DNA from: Actinomadura parmotrematis
GTDB lineage: Bacteria > Actinomycetota > Actinomycetes > Streptosporangiales > Streptosporangiaceae
Assembly (NCBI RefSeq): GCF_019458805.1
Contig: NZ_JAIBOA010000027.1
Location: 39,356-103,355, forward strand
Direction of reading: 5' to 3'
Length of the DNA stretch: 64,000 nt
The notes under the pieces: model-generated
Database searches by the model: none
The model's input: the letters and a program-made list of their open reading frames with translations, nothing else
Told to the model about the DNA's origin: nothing
Translations under genes and position numbers: made by a program
Shown: piece by piece, positions 16,014 to 24,463 of the stretch
Position numbering within the stretch: the stretch's first letter is position 1
Layout of the letters: each line of letters starts with the position of its first letter

Positions 16014-17515
16014 GCGACGGGCTCCGTCCCCTGCGAGCGGGACGCGGCAGGGCCGGCGGCGTCGACGTCGTGCGGGTCGCCGACGCGCTGGCCGACATCC
16101 GCCACCTGCACGACGAGAACGGCCGCGCCACCTTCGTCGGCGTCATCGGGGAGGTGCTCGGCGAGGCGCTGCCCGTCGAGCCGGCGCTGCACCTGCGGAC
16201 CTACGCGTTCCAGGTCGTGCGCGCCTGCCTGGACCGGCCCGGCGGCGTCGCGGCCCTGCTCCAGGGGGTCCACTACATGGCCCGCGGCACCCACGCCGAG
16301 GCGCGCGTCCAGCGGCTCCTCGGCCCCGCCGACGACCTGCTGGAACCCGAGGCCGAGGACCACCTGCAGACCCTCCTCAAGGGCCTGCCGGTGCCGCTCC
16401 TCGGCCGGATCTTCCAGCTGGCGAGCGGCGGCAGCGGCCCGCCGCCCGACGCGCTGGACGACGCCTGGCAGGCGTTCTCCCTCCTGCTGGACGCCAACAG
16501 CATGCCCGGCCGCATGTCCCCGCACCTGTACTACGTGGCGCTGGTCCTGCTGGTGCTGGAGCGGACGGCGGGCCCCGCCGGGGAGCCGGGCTCGGGCGAG
16601 TCCTGGGCGGCCGAGCAGCTGCGCGCCTGGTACGACGCCGAGCAGGCCCGGCTCGGCGTCGGGGCCGCCGACGCCGCGGCGGAGCTGGCGCGGATCGGGG
16701 CGAGCAGGGAGCTGGGGGCGCTGTTCGAGGACCTCACCATCCACCTGATCGTCCAGCTGGAGGCGGCCGGCCCGGGCCTCGTCCGCGTCGCGCACTGGCA
16801 CCAGTCCCACCCGCTGCGGTGGCGGCCGCTGCGGGGCGAGGACGCGACGGTCCCGCTCGCGGAGGTCCCCGACGTCGTCCGCGACCTCGTCCGCGAGGCC
16901 GAGACCGGCTGGGCCTACCGGCTGCGCGGCTCGCTCATGCTGCAGTTCGTCCTGCCCGACGACTTCCTGGAGGCGGACACCGCGCCCGACGCCTGGACGC
17001 GCGACCCGCCCGACGAGCCCTACCCGACGCCCCTCGGCATGGACTACGCGGTCGTGCTGCGCAGCCACCGCCGCATGTACGACCGGACCACCCACCGCCA
17101 GTGGTGGGAGCGGTGGGAGACGCTGATGGGCGCGGTGGGGTGCGCCGTGCACCGGGGCGACGGCGCCGACCCCCGCGAGCTCGGCGGGCGGCTGCTGCGC
17201 GAGCGCGGCATCGTGGCGTGCGTGCTGTCCTCGCCGCCCACCCGCGAACCCGGCCGGTCCGAGCTGCGCATGGCGCTGCGGATGGGCGTGCCGGTCGTCC
17301 TGTGGAACCGGAGCGGGCCGCCCGGCGGCGGGCCGCACGACGAGATGGAGCCGATCCTCGATGGCACCGATCTGCGCGAGCTCCCCGACACCGTCAAGCA
17401 GGTCCGGCGGCAGCGGCCGCCGACCGCCGCCGGCGGCGGCGCGGAGATCAGCCTGCTCTACGACAACCCCTGGCACTTCCTGGACGAGGTCCGCCCCCTG
17501 CGGCCGCCCGAGTGA
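16010..17515 (+). CDS. VMAP-type protein with N-terminal EAD2
   Basis: 501-aa soluble protein. An EAD2-like segment (~residues 15-100, with VVRACLDRPGG) is followed by a helical middle region (~105-250). A C-terminal domain (~255-495) contains HWHQSHPLRWRP, YAVVLRSHRRMY and the end motif YDNPWHFLDEV. This layout matches the vWA-MoxR-associated proteins (VMAPs) described as the third core partner of MoxR/vWA conflict systems. Translation appears to start at TTG, overlapping the preceding stop; a more distal start would cut the EAD2. It precedes the MoxR gene by 213 nt. Confidence 0.75.
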   Translation: MSDGLRPLRAGRGRAGGVDVVRVADALADIRHLHDENGRATFVGVIGEVLGEALPVEPALHLRTYAFQVVRACLDRPGGVAALLQGVHYMARGTHAEARVQRLLGPADDLLEPEAEDHLQTLLKGLPVPLLGRIFQLASGGSGPPPDALDDAWQAFSLLLDANSMPGRMSPHLYYVALVLLVLERTAGPAGEPGSGESWAAEQLRAWYDAEQARLGVGAADAAAELARIGASRELGALFEDLTIHLIVQLEAAGPGLVRVAHWHQSHPLRWRPLRGEDATVPLAEVPDVVRDLVREAETGWAYRLRGSLMLQFVLPDDFLEADTAPDAWTRDPPDEPYPTPLGMDYAVVLRSHRRMYDRTTHRQWWERWETLMGAVGCAVHRGDGADPRELGGRLLRERGIVACVLSSPPTREPGRSELRMALRMGVPVVLWNRSGPPGGGPHDEMEPILDGTDLRELPDTVKQVRRQRPPTAAGGGAEISLLYDNPWHFLDEVRPLRPPE

Positions 17516-17728
17516 CACGGCGGCGCGCCCGGCGGGCGGCCCGGCGGGCGGCGCGGCGGACCGGGCCGATATCGGCGACCGTAACCCGTGCCGCAACCGG
17601 CCGCGCCCTTGCCATCGGGCGCCCGCCGGGGGAGCGTTGGGGACGACCGTCCGCAGCCGGGTCGACGCCCCCGTCCGCCGGCCGGCGCGGCGCCCGCGCA
17701 CGCCCCCGGCCGGAGAGAGGCACCGCCG

Positions 17729-18850
17729 ATGAGCGCCGACCAGCCCCCCGGCCGCCCGGCGGCCGCCCCGCGCGACGGGAACGGCGGCGGCCCCCCGGCG
17801 GGCGAGCGCCCGCCGGCGTGGTGGCTGTACCACGGCACCGGCCGGCCGCGACCCGATTTCGACCTGCGGCGGGAGCTGCCCGCCCCGCCGCCCTGGCGGA
17901 CCTTCGGCGGCGGCGACCCGCAACCGCCGCCGCCCGAGGACGACGACTTCGCCCGCCGCCTCGGGCCGGTGGAGAACCTCCGCCCGACCGCCGCCGACCG
18001 GGCGGAGATCGAGGCGGTGAACGCCGCCCTCCTGCTCCGGCGGCCGCTGCTGGTCACCGGGCCGCCCGGCGTCGGCAAGTCGTCGCTGGCCTACCGGATC
18101 AGCCGGGAGCTGCGCCTGGGCCGCGTCCTGAGATGGCCGATCAGCAGTAGGAGCACCCTGGCCGGGGGCCTCCACGCCTACGACGCCGTCGGGCGGGTCC
18201 AGGCTGCCGCCGCGGAGCGCGCCGAACGCAGAAAAAATGATACAGAAACGGATATTGGGGATTTCTTGCGGCTCGGCCCGCTGGGCACCGCACTTCTTCC
18301 CCACGCCCTTCCCCGGGTGCTCCTCATCGACGAGCTGGACAAGAGCGATATCGACCTTCCGAACGATCTGCTGGACGTCCTGGAAGAAGGACATTTCCGG
18401 ATCCCTGAACTGGAGAGAGTAAGCGGGAACTTCCCGCAGGTCAAGGTGCATACCGCTGATCCCGGGGTTAGGGCATTGGTCCGCAACGGGCATGTCCAGT
18501 GCGCCGAGTTCCCGCTTATAGTCATCACCAGTAACGGGGAGCGGGCTTTTCCGCCCGCCCTCCGCCGCCGCTGCCTGCACTTCGAGATGGAGGAGCCGGA
18601 TGAGGAGCGCCTCGCCGACATGGTCGCCGCGCACTTCTCCGGCCATGCCGGGCCCGACGTGCAGCGCATGGTCGCCGACTTCCTGCGGCAGCGCCGGGCG
18701 CGCGGCGGACTCGCCATCGACCAATTGCTCAATGCGGCTTATCTGCTGAGGTCCGGGACCGGCGCCGAGACCGACGAGGCCGGCTTTCGGCGAATTCTCG
18801 ATCTTATTTGGCAGCGGCTGAACGACGTCGAGCTGAAGGCGGTTGAGTGA
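17729..18850 (+). CDS. MoxR-type AAA+ ATPase
   Basis: 373 aa AAA+ ATPase with a Pro/Gly-rich N-terminal tail (~residues 1-95). Walker A is GPPGVGKSS near residue 111, Walker B is LLIDELD, sensor 1 is VITSNGE, and an arginine-rich RRRC follows. It is expected to remodel or gate its vWA/VMAP partners in an ATP-dependent manner. ATG follows GGAGAGAGG. The GTGA overlap with the next gene shows tight coupling to the NB-ARC/TPR protein. Positions about 18225-18500 are visibly less GC-rich than the flanks (poly-A runs, TTA/ATA codons), hinting at mosaic or transferred origin. Confidence 0.85.
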   Translation: MSADQPPGRPAAAPRDGNGGGPPAGERPPAWWLYHGTGRPRPDFDLRRELPAPPPWRTFGGGDPQPPPPEDDDFARRLGPVENLRPTAADRAEIEAVNAALLLRRPLLVTGPPGVGKSSLAYRISRELRLGRVLRWPISSRSTLAGGLHAYDAVGRVQAAAAERAERRKNDTETDIGDFLRLGPLGTALLPHALPRVLLIDELDKSDIDLPNDLLDVLEEGHFRIPELERVSGNFPQVKVHTADPGVRALVRNGHVQCAEFPLIVITSNGERAFPPALRRRCLHFEMEEPDEERLADMVAAHFSGHAGPDVQRMVADFLRQRRARGGLAIDQLLNAAYLLRSGTGAETDEAGFRRILDLIWQRLNDVELKAVE

Positions 18851-21800
18851 ACAGGCGAGCCCGCGGTGTCCGGCGCCAGGAAACGGCAGCTCCTGACGTC
18901 GCCGATACCCGTCTCGCCTTCCTCGACGTGTCCGACGCCCTGTGGCTCGCCGCGCACCGCCACGCCGCCGAGGCCGCCGCCGGCGGGACCCTCGGACCGG
19001 ACGACCCCGCCCCGCCGGCGCCACCCCCGCCCGCCGGACGCGAGCCGGGCGTCCCGCCGCCCGCCGCGCCGCCGCGCGCGGACCGGTGGCCGGACGTTGC
19101 CAGAGAGGCGACAGCGAACGGTGGGGTGCGAGAGCCTGCCGAGGCAGACGATCACCGTGAGATCGGAAGCCGCATGCCCCGCGCCGCCGGCGTTCGCCCG
19201 GCCGCCGGCCGCGTGCCGGGCGGCGTCCCGGCCGCCCCGCCGGCCGCCGTCCCGCCGCTGCGCTCCGGCTCGCCCGCCGGCCTCCTGCCGGACGCCCCAC
19301 CGCTCCCCGCGCGCCGCCTGCTCACCCGCGCCCTCGCGCCCCTCAAGCTGACCGTCGGATCGCGCCTCGGGGACGTGGAGCTCGACGAGGCCGCCACCGC
19401 CGAGCGGGCCGCGCAGGACCGGCTCTGGCTGCCGGAGTGCCGGCCCGTCCGCGAGCGCCGGTTCGACCTGGACGTCATCGTCGACGACGGCTCCCTCGCC
19501 CGGCTGCACCGGCCTCTCTACGAGGGGTTCGTCGACTGCCTCACCGAGCTCGGCGCCTTCCGGACCCTCCAGGTCCACCTGCTCGACACCGACCAGCGCG
19601 ACGGCGCCGTCCCGCTGCTCCGCGGTCCCGGCCCCGCACCCGTCCCGCGCCCCGCCACCGGCCCGGGCGGCGGCCTCGCCGGCGTCCCGGCGGGCCGCCA
19701 CCTGGTCATCGTGCTCACCGACGGCGCGGGCGCCGCCTGGCACTCGGGCGCCGCGCAGCGGCTGCTGGCCCGCTGGGGCGCGACGGCCGCGGTCGCCGTC
19801 GTCTGCCCGCTGCCGCAGCGCACCCTGCGCCGCACGGGGCTCGCCGTCCGGTCCGCGACCGTCACCGCGACGGCCGCCGGCACGGCCAACGGCCGCTACC
19901 GGATCGGCGGTCCGGCCGGCGGCCGCACGGCGGGCGAGGTGTGCGTCCCCGTCCTGGGGTTCGACCCCGACCGGCTGCACGACTGGGCGGAGCTGGTCGC
20001 CTGCGTGCGGCCCCGCTGGCACGGGCGGGCGGTCTTCTGCGCGCCGGACACCGCCGGCGACGCCGACCCGCCCGGAACCGGACGGGAGCCACCGGACCGC
20101 CGGGCGCGGCGCGGTGATCCCGACGCCGCCGCCGAGCTGGTGGACCGCTTCCGCGCCGCCGCTCCGCGGACCGCGTTCGACCTCGCCGTCTCGCTGGCCG
20201 CCGCCGCGCCGCTCAACACGCACGTCATGCGGCTGATCCAGCGCGAGCTCGTCCCGCGCTCGGGACCGTCCGACCTCACCGAGCTGCTCGGAAGCGGCCT
20301 GCTACAGGTTTTGCCGCCGGCCGCTCCTCGCCCGCCCGCCGAAGCGCTGGACGCCGCCACCTACGATTTCGTCCCCGGCGCGCGGGCGCACCTGCTGGCC
20401 GAGGGCCGCCGCTCGCACACCGCCCGCGTGCTGACCACGCTCAGCACGCACCTGGGCGACCTGATCCCGGTCCTCGGCGATCTCGGCGAGGTCGTCGCCG
20501 CACCCGGCGAAGCCCCGCCGCCGAACCTCACCCGCGACAACGTCGCCGTCGCCGCGCCTCTTCTGCACGCCCTCCGGGCCCTCTCCGGCAAGTACACGCC
20601 CCGCGCGAAAGCACTCGAACGCTCGGTAGAGGAGATCACGGAAGGGGCCTCTCCTTCCGCCGGGCCGGAAATCACGGCCGCCGATACCGGCGGCGATGAC
20701 GACCGATCGGAACACGCGCATCCCGTCAAGCTCTTCCCTCCCCCGCCAGGAGTCGGTGTGACTATCAGGGACACCCCGCCCGCGCCCCCGAGAAGCCCCG
20801 AAGAGCCGCCTCCCATATGGGGGAATATACCGGCAAGGAACCGGAATTTCGTGGGGCGCGATGAAATACTCGAACTACTTCATGAACGCCTGTCCCAGGG
20901 CACGACGGCCGTTCTTCCCGAAGCGCTGCACGGAATGGGCGGCGTCGGGAAATCGCAGATCGCCATCGAGTACGCGCACCGGCACTCCACCGACTACGAC
21001 CTCGTCTGGTGGATCCCCGCGGAGCGGCCGGGCCAGATCCAGCAGGCGCTCACCGAGCTGGCATCCCAGCTCAACCCGCTGATCAGTCCCGAGGCCAACG
21101 TCGCCGTGCCGGCCGTACGCGAGGCGCTCCGCCTCGGCCGCCCCTACCGCAACTGGCTGCTGATCTTCGACAACGCCGAGCAGCTGGAGGACGTGCAGAA
21201 GTTCTTCCCCACCAACGGGCCCGGGAAGATCCTGGTGACCTCGCGCAACCAGGCGTGGACGACGGTCGCCAACTCGCTGGAAGTGGACATCTTCAAGCGG
21301 GTGGAGAGCAAGAAGCTGCTGAACCTGCGCGGCCCGGGCCTCAGCGACGGGAGCGCCGACGAGCTGGCGTCCCTCCTCGGCGACCTGCCCCTCGCCATCG
21401 AGCAGGCGGCGGTCTGGCTCTACGAGACCGGCATGCCGGTCGACGAGTACCTCACCCTGTTCAAGGAGAAGCACGACCGGGCCGTCGAGCTGCTGGGCGA
21501 CACCGCCCCCGCCGCCTACGACCTGCCGGTCGCCGCCGCGTGGAACGTCTCGCTGGACCAGCTCCGCGAGTCCAATCCGGGCGCCCTGCGGCTCCTCCAG
21601 GTCTGCTCCTTCTTCGCGCCCGAGCCGATCTCCCGCCGGCTGTTCAGCGGCGCCCGCCACGTCGACGGCCCGCCCGAGCTGCTCGACGTCCTGGGCGACC
21701 CGATCAAGCTGTCGCGCGCCTTCCGCGCCATCAACCAGTACGCCCTCGCCAAGATCAGCCACGGCACCGGCACGATCGCGCTGCACCGCCTCGTCCAGCG

Positions 21801-23298
21801 CGTCCTGATCGACCAGCTCACCGCGCAGGAGGCCGCCGAGCTCAAGCACTGCGGCCACCAGATGCTCGCGCAGGTCGACCCCGGCGACCCCGCGCTCAGC
21901 GAGAACTGGAGCCGCTACGCCGACCTGCTCCCGCACGTCCAGTACTCCGGCATCATCGACTGCGACGACAAGTGGGCGCAGCAGCTCGTCCTCAACGAGA
22001 TCAACTTCCTCTGGCAGTGGGGCAACCACGACGGCTTCCTCGGCCTCTCCGAACGCGTCGTGCGGGCGTGGACCGACCGGCTCGGCGACGAGGCCGAGCA
22101 GACGCTGGCCGCCGGGCAGCTGTACGGGCGCGCGCTGCGCATCCTTGGCCGGTTCACCGAGGCCTACGAGCAGCACCTGCACGTGCGCGACATCTTCATG
22201 AAGAACCACGGCCCCACCGACGAGCGGACCCTGGAGGCGCAGACCCTGCTCGGCGCGGACCTGCGCTATCTCGGCAGGTTCACCGAGGCGCTGGAGCTGG
22301 ACCGCGCGTCGTACGAGGTGATGCGGCGCCGCTTCGGCCCGAACGAGCCGATGACCCTCGACCAGGCCCACCTGCTCGCCATCGACCTGCGTCTCACCGG
22401 CGACCCGCGCGCCGCGCTGGAACTCGACACGAGGACCCGCGACACCAAGGCGCTCGAACTCGGCGAGAACCATCTCAAGACCATGGCCACCCACGTCGCC
22501 GTCGCGATCGACGAGCTGGAGCTCGGCCGGTACACCGTCGCGCGCGACCAGCTGCGGCAGATCGAGCAGCGCTACCGGACGCTGTTCGGCGAGGACAACC
22601 CCGGCACGATCGAGACCCTCAACGTGCTGGCGGTAGCCGAGCGGAAGACCGGCGCGCACGAGCGGGCCGCCGAGCTGTCGGAGAAGGCGCTGGCCACGTC
22701 CCGGATCCGGTACGGCGACCTGCACCCCGGCACGCTGGCCGCCGCCCTCAACCACGCCATCAGCCTGCGGCAGATCGGCGACCTCGAAGGGGCCGTCCGG
22801 CTGTCAGAGGGATCGGGCCGGCAGTACGCCGAGCTGTTCGGCCCCGACCACCCCAACACCCCCACGTCGCAGGTCAACCTCGCGGTCACGCTGCGGCTCG
22901 GCGGCCGCCCGAACCAGGCCCTCCAGCTGGACGAGGCGGCCCTCGCGAACCTCACCCGGTCGATGGGCGAGGAGCATCCGCGGAGCATCGTGTGCGCGAT
23001 CAACCTGGCCAGCGATCTCGCCGCGCTCGGCCGCGTGGACGAGGCGCTGGAGAGGGGCACCGCGACCATGGCCGTCAGCGAGCGGATCCTCGGCGAGGAC
23101 CACCCGACCTCGCTGGCCTGCTCCCTCAATCTCGCTTTCGACATGCTCGCCGCCGGCACCGACGAGGACGCGGCGAAGGCGCGGCTGAACGAGACGCTCA
23201 CCCGCTACCGGGAGGTGTTCGGCCCGACCCACCCCGCGACGCTGGCGGCCGTGCAGAGCATCCGCGCGGACTGCGACATCTACCCCATTCCAGTCTGA
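18847..23298 (+). CDS. fxsT: SAV_2336-like / NB-ARC / TPR protein (FxsT-like)
   Basis: Very large signalling NTPase, 1483 aa. After a Pro/Ala-rich N-terminus, residues ~150-430 form a vWA-like SAV_2336-type domain (FDLDVIVDDGS, HLVIVLTDGAG). An NB-ARC/STAND ATPase follows with P-loop GMGGVGKSQ near residue 697, Walker B LLIFDNAE and GDLPLAIEQ. The C-terminal ~500 residues are tetratricopeptide repeats of the kinesin-light-chain type (repeated GxxHPxTL patterns). This domain order is that of FxsT proteins of the FxSxx-COOH system, yet no radical-SAM or FxSxx peptide gene is nearby. It probably integrates signals with the upstream MoxR and VMAP. Its 3' end overlaps a convergent DUF397 gene by 19 nt. 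Confidence 0.8.
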   Translation: MNRRARGVRRQETAAPDVADTRLAFLDVSDALWLAAHRHAAEAAAGGTLGPDDPAPPAPPPPAGREPGVPPPAAPPRADRWPDVAREATANGGVREPAEADDHREIGSRMPRAAGVRPAAGRVPGGVPAAPPAAVPPLRSGSPAGLLPDAPPLPARRLLTRALAPLKLTVGSRLGDVELDEAATAERAAQDRLWLPECRPVRERRFDLDVIVDDGSLARLHRPLYEGFVDCLTELGAFRTLQVHLLDTDQRDGAVPLLRGPGPAPVPRPATGPGGGLAGVPAGRHLVIVLTDGAGAAWHSGAAQRLLARWGATAAVAVVCPLPQRTLRRTGLAVRSATVTATAAGTANGRYRIGGPAGGRTAGEVCVPVLGFDPDRLHDWAELVACVRPRWHGRAVFCAPDTAGDADPPGTGREPPDRRARRGDPDAAAELVDRFRAAAPRTAFDLAVSLAAAAPLNTHVMRLIQRELVPRSGPSDLTELLGSGLLQVLPPAAPRPPAEALDAATYDFVPGARAHLLAEGRRSHTARVLTTLSTHLGDLIPVLGDLGEVVAAPGEAPPPNLTRDNVAVAAPLLHALRALSGKYTPRAKALERSVEEITEGASPSAGPEITAADTGGDDDRSEHAHPVKLFPPPPGVGVTIRDTPPAPPRSPEEPPPIWGNIPARNRNFVGRDEILELLHERLSQGTTAVLPEALHGMGGVGKSQIAIEYAHRHSTDYDLVWWIPAERPGQIQQALTELASQLNPLISPEANVAVPAVREALRLGRPYRNWLLIFDNAEQLEDVQKFFPTNGPGKILVTSRNQAWTTVANSLEVDIFKRVESKKLLNLRGPGLSDGSADELASLLGDLPLAIEQAAVWLYETGMPVDEYLTLFKEKHDRAVELLGDTAPAAYDLPVAAAWNVSLDQLRESNPGALRLLQVCSFFAPEPISRRLFSGARHVDGPPELLDVLGDPIKLSRAFRAINQYALAKISHGTGTIALHRLVQRVLIDQLTAQEAAELKHCGHQMLAQVDPGDPALSENWSRYADLLPHVQYSGIIDCDDKWAQQLVLNEINFLWQWGNHDGFLGLSERVVRAWTDRLGDEAEQTLAAGQLYGRALRILGRFTEAYEQHLHVRDIFMKNHGPTDERTLEAQTLLGADLRYLGRFTEALELDRASYEVMRRRFGPNEPMTLDQAHLLAIDLRLTGDPRAALELDTRTRDTKALELGENHLKTMATHVAVAIDELELGRYTVARDQLRQIEQRYRTLFGEDNPGTIETLNVLAVAERKTGAHERAAELSEKALATSRIRYGDLHPGTLAAALNHAISLRQIGDLEGAVRLSEGSGRQYAELFGPDHPNTPTSQVNLAVTLRLGGRPNQALQLDEAALANLTRSMGEEHPRSIVCAINLASDLAALGRVDEALERGTATMAVSERILGEDHPTSLACSLNLAFDMLAAGTDEDAAKARLNETLTRYREVFGPTHPATLAAVQSIRADCDIYPIPV

Positions 23299-23516
23299 TC
23301 CCCCGCTCCGGCCGATGAGTCGAGCCGGCCGGAACGGATCGCCTCCAGAAGAGCGGCCGCCCCGCTCCGGGAAAGAGCCAGCCGGGCACGACCGGGATCC
23401 CTGCTGTCCCTGACCAGGATGCACGCGTCCAGCGAGGCGAGGCTCACACATCCGGTGCTGTCCGACCGCGAACTCTTGCGCCAGACGATCTCTCCCGCTC
23501 CACCCTGGCTGATCAT
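23280..23516 (-). CDS. DUF397 protein (orphan)
   Basis: 78-aa protein with the DUF397 signature: WRKSSRS, then a Cys-containing strand (GCVSLA), VRDSRDP and a C-terminal LLEAIRSG helix. Such proteins usually sit beside an XRE-type DNA-binding gene and are thought to act as its partner or antitoxin-like modulator. Here no XRE gene is next to it. ATG follows GGAAGAGG. It overlaps the 3' end of the FxsT-like gene by 19 nt. Confidence 0.75.
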   Translation of the reverse strand: MISQGGAGEIVWRKSSRSDSTGCVSLASLDACILVRDSRDPGRARLALSRSGAAALLEAIRSGRLDSSAGAGDQTGMG

Positions 23517-23949
23517 TTGACCTCTTCCACCCTCTATCGAGGCTCAGTCGACCGAGTGAATGGGGACGCCGCTGTCCACCGGCCACATTTATCGCAATGT
23601 GTCGCGTTCAATTGTTTGACGGTCTTTCGAGGATCGAACGAACATGCCGTGCCATATCACACCCGACCGCATAACGCATTCGCGTCCACTCTAGGTCGGG
23701 GGAAACAGGATGTCCAGGCGGGAAGTCGACAGAGCACTTGACCCGGCGCCTGTAATGGAAAGCACATAAATACGGTTAACTGGCACCCGCAAGACGCCGC
23801 GCGGCCCTGGGCTGCGCATCCTCGCTTTATGCGCCGATGGACGTACGCTCCGGTTCAGGAACGCAGTGTCACCACCCCGACCGGACGCGCCACCGGGAGG
23901 CGGGGAGCGCTCCGACCCCCGCCTCCCGGCCTAATGCGACAGGGCGCCG
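23517..23949. other. AT-richer non-coding stretch
   Basis: 433 nt clearly richer in A/T than the surroundings, between the two DUF397 genes. A 74-codon plus-strand frame here has no protein-like composition. It is the place where a partner XRE regulator would be expected, and none is visible. It probably holds the promoter of the first DUF397 gene. Confidence 0.5.
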
Positions 23950-24171
23950 TTAAAGGTCCAGGTCGCCGTTCTTCACCGCGCCCAGCAGAGCGCGCAGCTC
24001 ACCGACCGAGAAGGCGAGCGCCGGCCCGTCCGGGTTCTTGGAGTCGCGCACGCCGCGCATTCCCCCGGCCGGCGCGAGCTCGACGCAGGTACCGATTTCC
24101 GGGTCGCCGCTGTAGGTGCTTTTGCGCCACTTGAGAGACGCCACGGTCGTGGCGGCCAGGATTCGAGCCAT
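23950..24171 (-). CDS. DUF397 protein (orphan)
   Basis: 73-aa DUF397 protein: LKWRKSTYSGDPEIGTCVE, VRDSKNPDGP and a C-terminal LRALLGAVKNGDLDL. ATG 24171 is chosen over an upstream start because AGTAAGGGAA lies just before it and the family begins with a short leader before WRKSS/T. As with the other copy, no XRE regulator gene is adjacent. Function is presumed regulatory, from family context only. Confidence 0.8.
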   Translation of the reverse strand: MARILAATTVASLKWRKSTYSGDPEIGTCVELAPAGGMRGVRDSKNPDGPALAFSVGELRALLGAVKNGDLDL

Positions 24172-24299
24172 TTCCCTTACTCCCCGTTGCACTGGTAATG
24201 GAATACCCGGCACGACCGGACGGCCCTGCCGCGGCTCCGCCGAATCTACCGCTAGGATCTTGCCTGCGGGGCGCACTCGGAAAAGCCTGGCAACATTTG

Positions 24300-24345
24300 G
24301 GGAATATCCAGAATATCCCTTCAATCCTCGCGTTCGAACATGTTC
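24300..24345. promoter_or_regulatory. direct repeat and small palindrome upstream of DUF397 and sirtuin genes
   Basis: GAATATCC occurs at 24302-24309 and 24311-24318 (9-bp period), followed by the palindrome GAACATGTTC at 24336-24345. They lie in the 292-nt gap between divergent genes and could be regulator sites; nothing identifies the regulator. Confidence 0.25.
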
Positions 24346-24463
24346 CACGCTTTAGCACCCGGCTGGTTTATGAATGGCGACCGGCACGGATCCGTCCATT
24401 CACCGCCGCGCTCCCGCCCGGCCTGGGCGTCCGGCATCGCGCGCGGCGAGGCAGTATGGAGGG

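Noticed and set aside
23517..23741. 74-codon plus-strand open frame
   Set aside because: No ribosome-binding site, poor composition and located in AT-rich intergenic DNA.
24336..24345. GAACATGTTC palindrome as a LexA (SOS) box
   Set aside because: Actinobacterial SOS boxes have four bases between GAAC and GTTC; here there are two.
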